Shown here piece after piece: positions 63,282 to 64,000 of a stretch of DNA of 64,000 nt; the stretch's first letter is position 1, and every line of letters starts with the position of its first letter. The translations under genes and the position numbers were made by a program. The notes under the pieces are model-generated. The model was not told the origin of the DNA, did not search any database, and saw only the letters and a program-made list of their open reading frames with translations. The DNA comes from Xenorhabdus kozodoii. Its GTDB lineage: Bacteria; Pseudomonadota; Gammaproteobacteria; Enterobacterales; Enterobacteriaceae. Location of the stretch: assembly GCF_002632875.1 (NCBI RefSeq), contig NZ_NJCX01000005.1:119344-183343 (forward strand). Direction: 5' to 3'.

Positions 63282-64000
63282 ATGAAAAGTGGATTACGTT
63301 TTGTCTGCCACATCGCGGGCGTGGCGGAGGCCACCTTCGCCGTGGCCGAATTTTCCCTGCAAGAAGGCCTGTCCGAACTGTTTACCCTCAACCTGACGCT
63401 GGCCAGAACCGGCAATGCCAACCCATACAGGCCGCAGGCCGAGATGGATTTGGCCTCGCTGCTGATGCAGGAAGCCGTATTGCAGGTTTTTTACGGCGAG
63501 ACGGCGCAGCGCAAAATCACCGGCATCATCTCCCACGCCGACTGGGCGGGCACCGATGGCAACAAAACGATTTATACCGTGACCGTGCGCCCTGCCTGCT
63601 GGCGCCTGACCCTCAACCAGGACAGCCGGATTTACCATCAGCAAAACGTGCCAGCCATCTTAACCCGCCTGCTGAAAAAGCACCGGGTGAAAGCGGATTC
63701 TAAGCTCTACGATGCGCATCAGGACCGGGAATATGTCACCCAGAAACGCGAATCCGATTATGCGTTTTTCAGCCGATTGGCGGCGGAAGAGGGATGCAGT
63801 TTTTGGTTCGAGGATGACACGCTGTTTTTCAGCGACAGCCATCTCGGCATGACCGCCGGCCTGCCCCTGCAATATCAGCCCCAGCCAGAAACCGCCCACG
63901 CGGTGGATACCATTTATCAGGTGCGACTGGGGGTTGGCATGAGCCCGCAACGCAGCCTGCACAAAGATTTCAACCCGGCGAACCCGCGCTACCCCCTCTC
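63282..64000 (+). CDS. vgrG: Type VI secretion spike protein VgrG (N-terminal part, cut by window edge)
   Basis: VgrG trimers form the spike tip that punctures target cells and carries effectors. 239 N-terminal residues are visible, starting MKSGLRFVCHIAGVAEATF with AAGGAAAA upstream. They match the gp27-like part of VgrG: FTLNLTLARTG, then GIISHADWAGTDGNKTIYTVTVRPACWRLTL, RIYHQQNVPAILTRLL, and YVTQKRESDYAFFSRLAAEEGCSFWFED. Whether a C-terminal effector extension exists lies beyond the window. Same strand as tssF, probably one operon. Confidence 0.93.
   Translation, partial: MKSGLRFVCHIAGVAEATFAVAEFSLQEGLSELFTLNLTLARTGNANPYRPQAEMDLASLLMQEAVLQVFYGETAQRKITGIISHADWAGTDGNKTIYTVTVRPACWRLTLNQDSRIYHQQNVPAILTRLLKKHRVKADSKLYDAHQDREYVTQKRESDYAFFSRLAAEEGCSFWFEDDTLFFSDSHLGMTAGLPLQYQPQPETAHAVDTIYQVRLGVGMSPQRSLHKDFNPANPRYPL

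Overview
This window is chromosomal DNA of an enterobacterium of the Morganellaceae, most likely Xenorhabdus or Photorhabdus. The evidence is: near-E. coli-identical housekeeping proteins in E. coli-like blocks; an AT-rich background; an NgrA-type phosphopantetheinyl transferase; many copies of a ~105-bp palindromic intergenic repeat; insertion-sequence debris; an ADP-ribosyltransferase toxin-like gene; and the start of a type VI secretion cluster. The genus is an inference.

Layout. 1-5.8 kb (minus strand): the dcw cell-wall/division cluster (murE, ftsI, ftsL, rsmH, mraZ) with a MraZ-type operator, then cra. 5.9-15.3 kb: the branched-chain amino acid region, with ilvIH, an acyl-CoA synthetase, leuO, and divergently the leu leader/attenuator and leuAB. 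leuC and leuD do not follow leuB; mutH does, preceded by a gene-free stretch with DnaA boxes that may be DARS2. 16.9-23.8 kb: an accessory stretch punctuated by the repeat (orphan proteins, an extra peptide deformylase, cystathionine beta-synthase plus gamma-lyase/synthase, a class 3 lipase, a secreted protein, an O-methyltransferase). 23.9-29.1 kb: galETK, ngrA and a HigBA toxin-antitoxin pair. 29.3-35 kb: speB, speA, metK, sprT and a small lipoprotein. 35.5-38.5 kb: an aldehyde dehydrogenase and a DASS-type anion transporter.

38.8-52.1 kb: a conserved block eno-pyrG-mazG-relA-rlmD with divergent barA, then dgt, mtnN and btuF. No mazEF lies between relA and mazG, and BarA lacks its inner pseudo-receiver. 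52.1-58.2 kb: a variable island between btuF and erpA, where E. coli has yadS and clcA. It holds an IS91-type remnant, a pertussis-toxin-S1-like ADP-ribosyltransferase, a decayed IS1634-type element, a degenerate second btuF 3' end, a benE/sutR divergent pair and an EamA transporter. 58.2-60.1 kb: erpA and hemL. 60.1-61.0 kb: decaying DUF2931-family genes. 61.5-64 kb: tssF and the start of vgrG, visibly richer in G+C, running off the end.

How it works together: LeuO probably links leu and ilv control. SpeA/SpeB make putrescine through agmatine. MetK and the CBS/CGL pair link methionine and cysteine metabolism. RelA, Dgt and MazG act on nucleotides. NgrA would activate the carrier domains of secondary-metabolite synthases encoded elsewhere.
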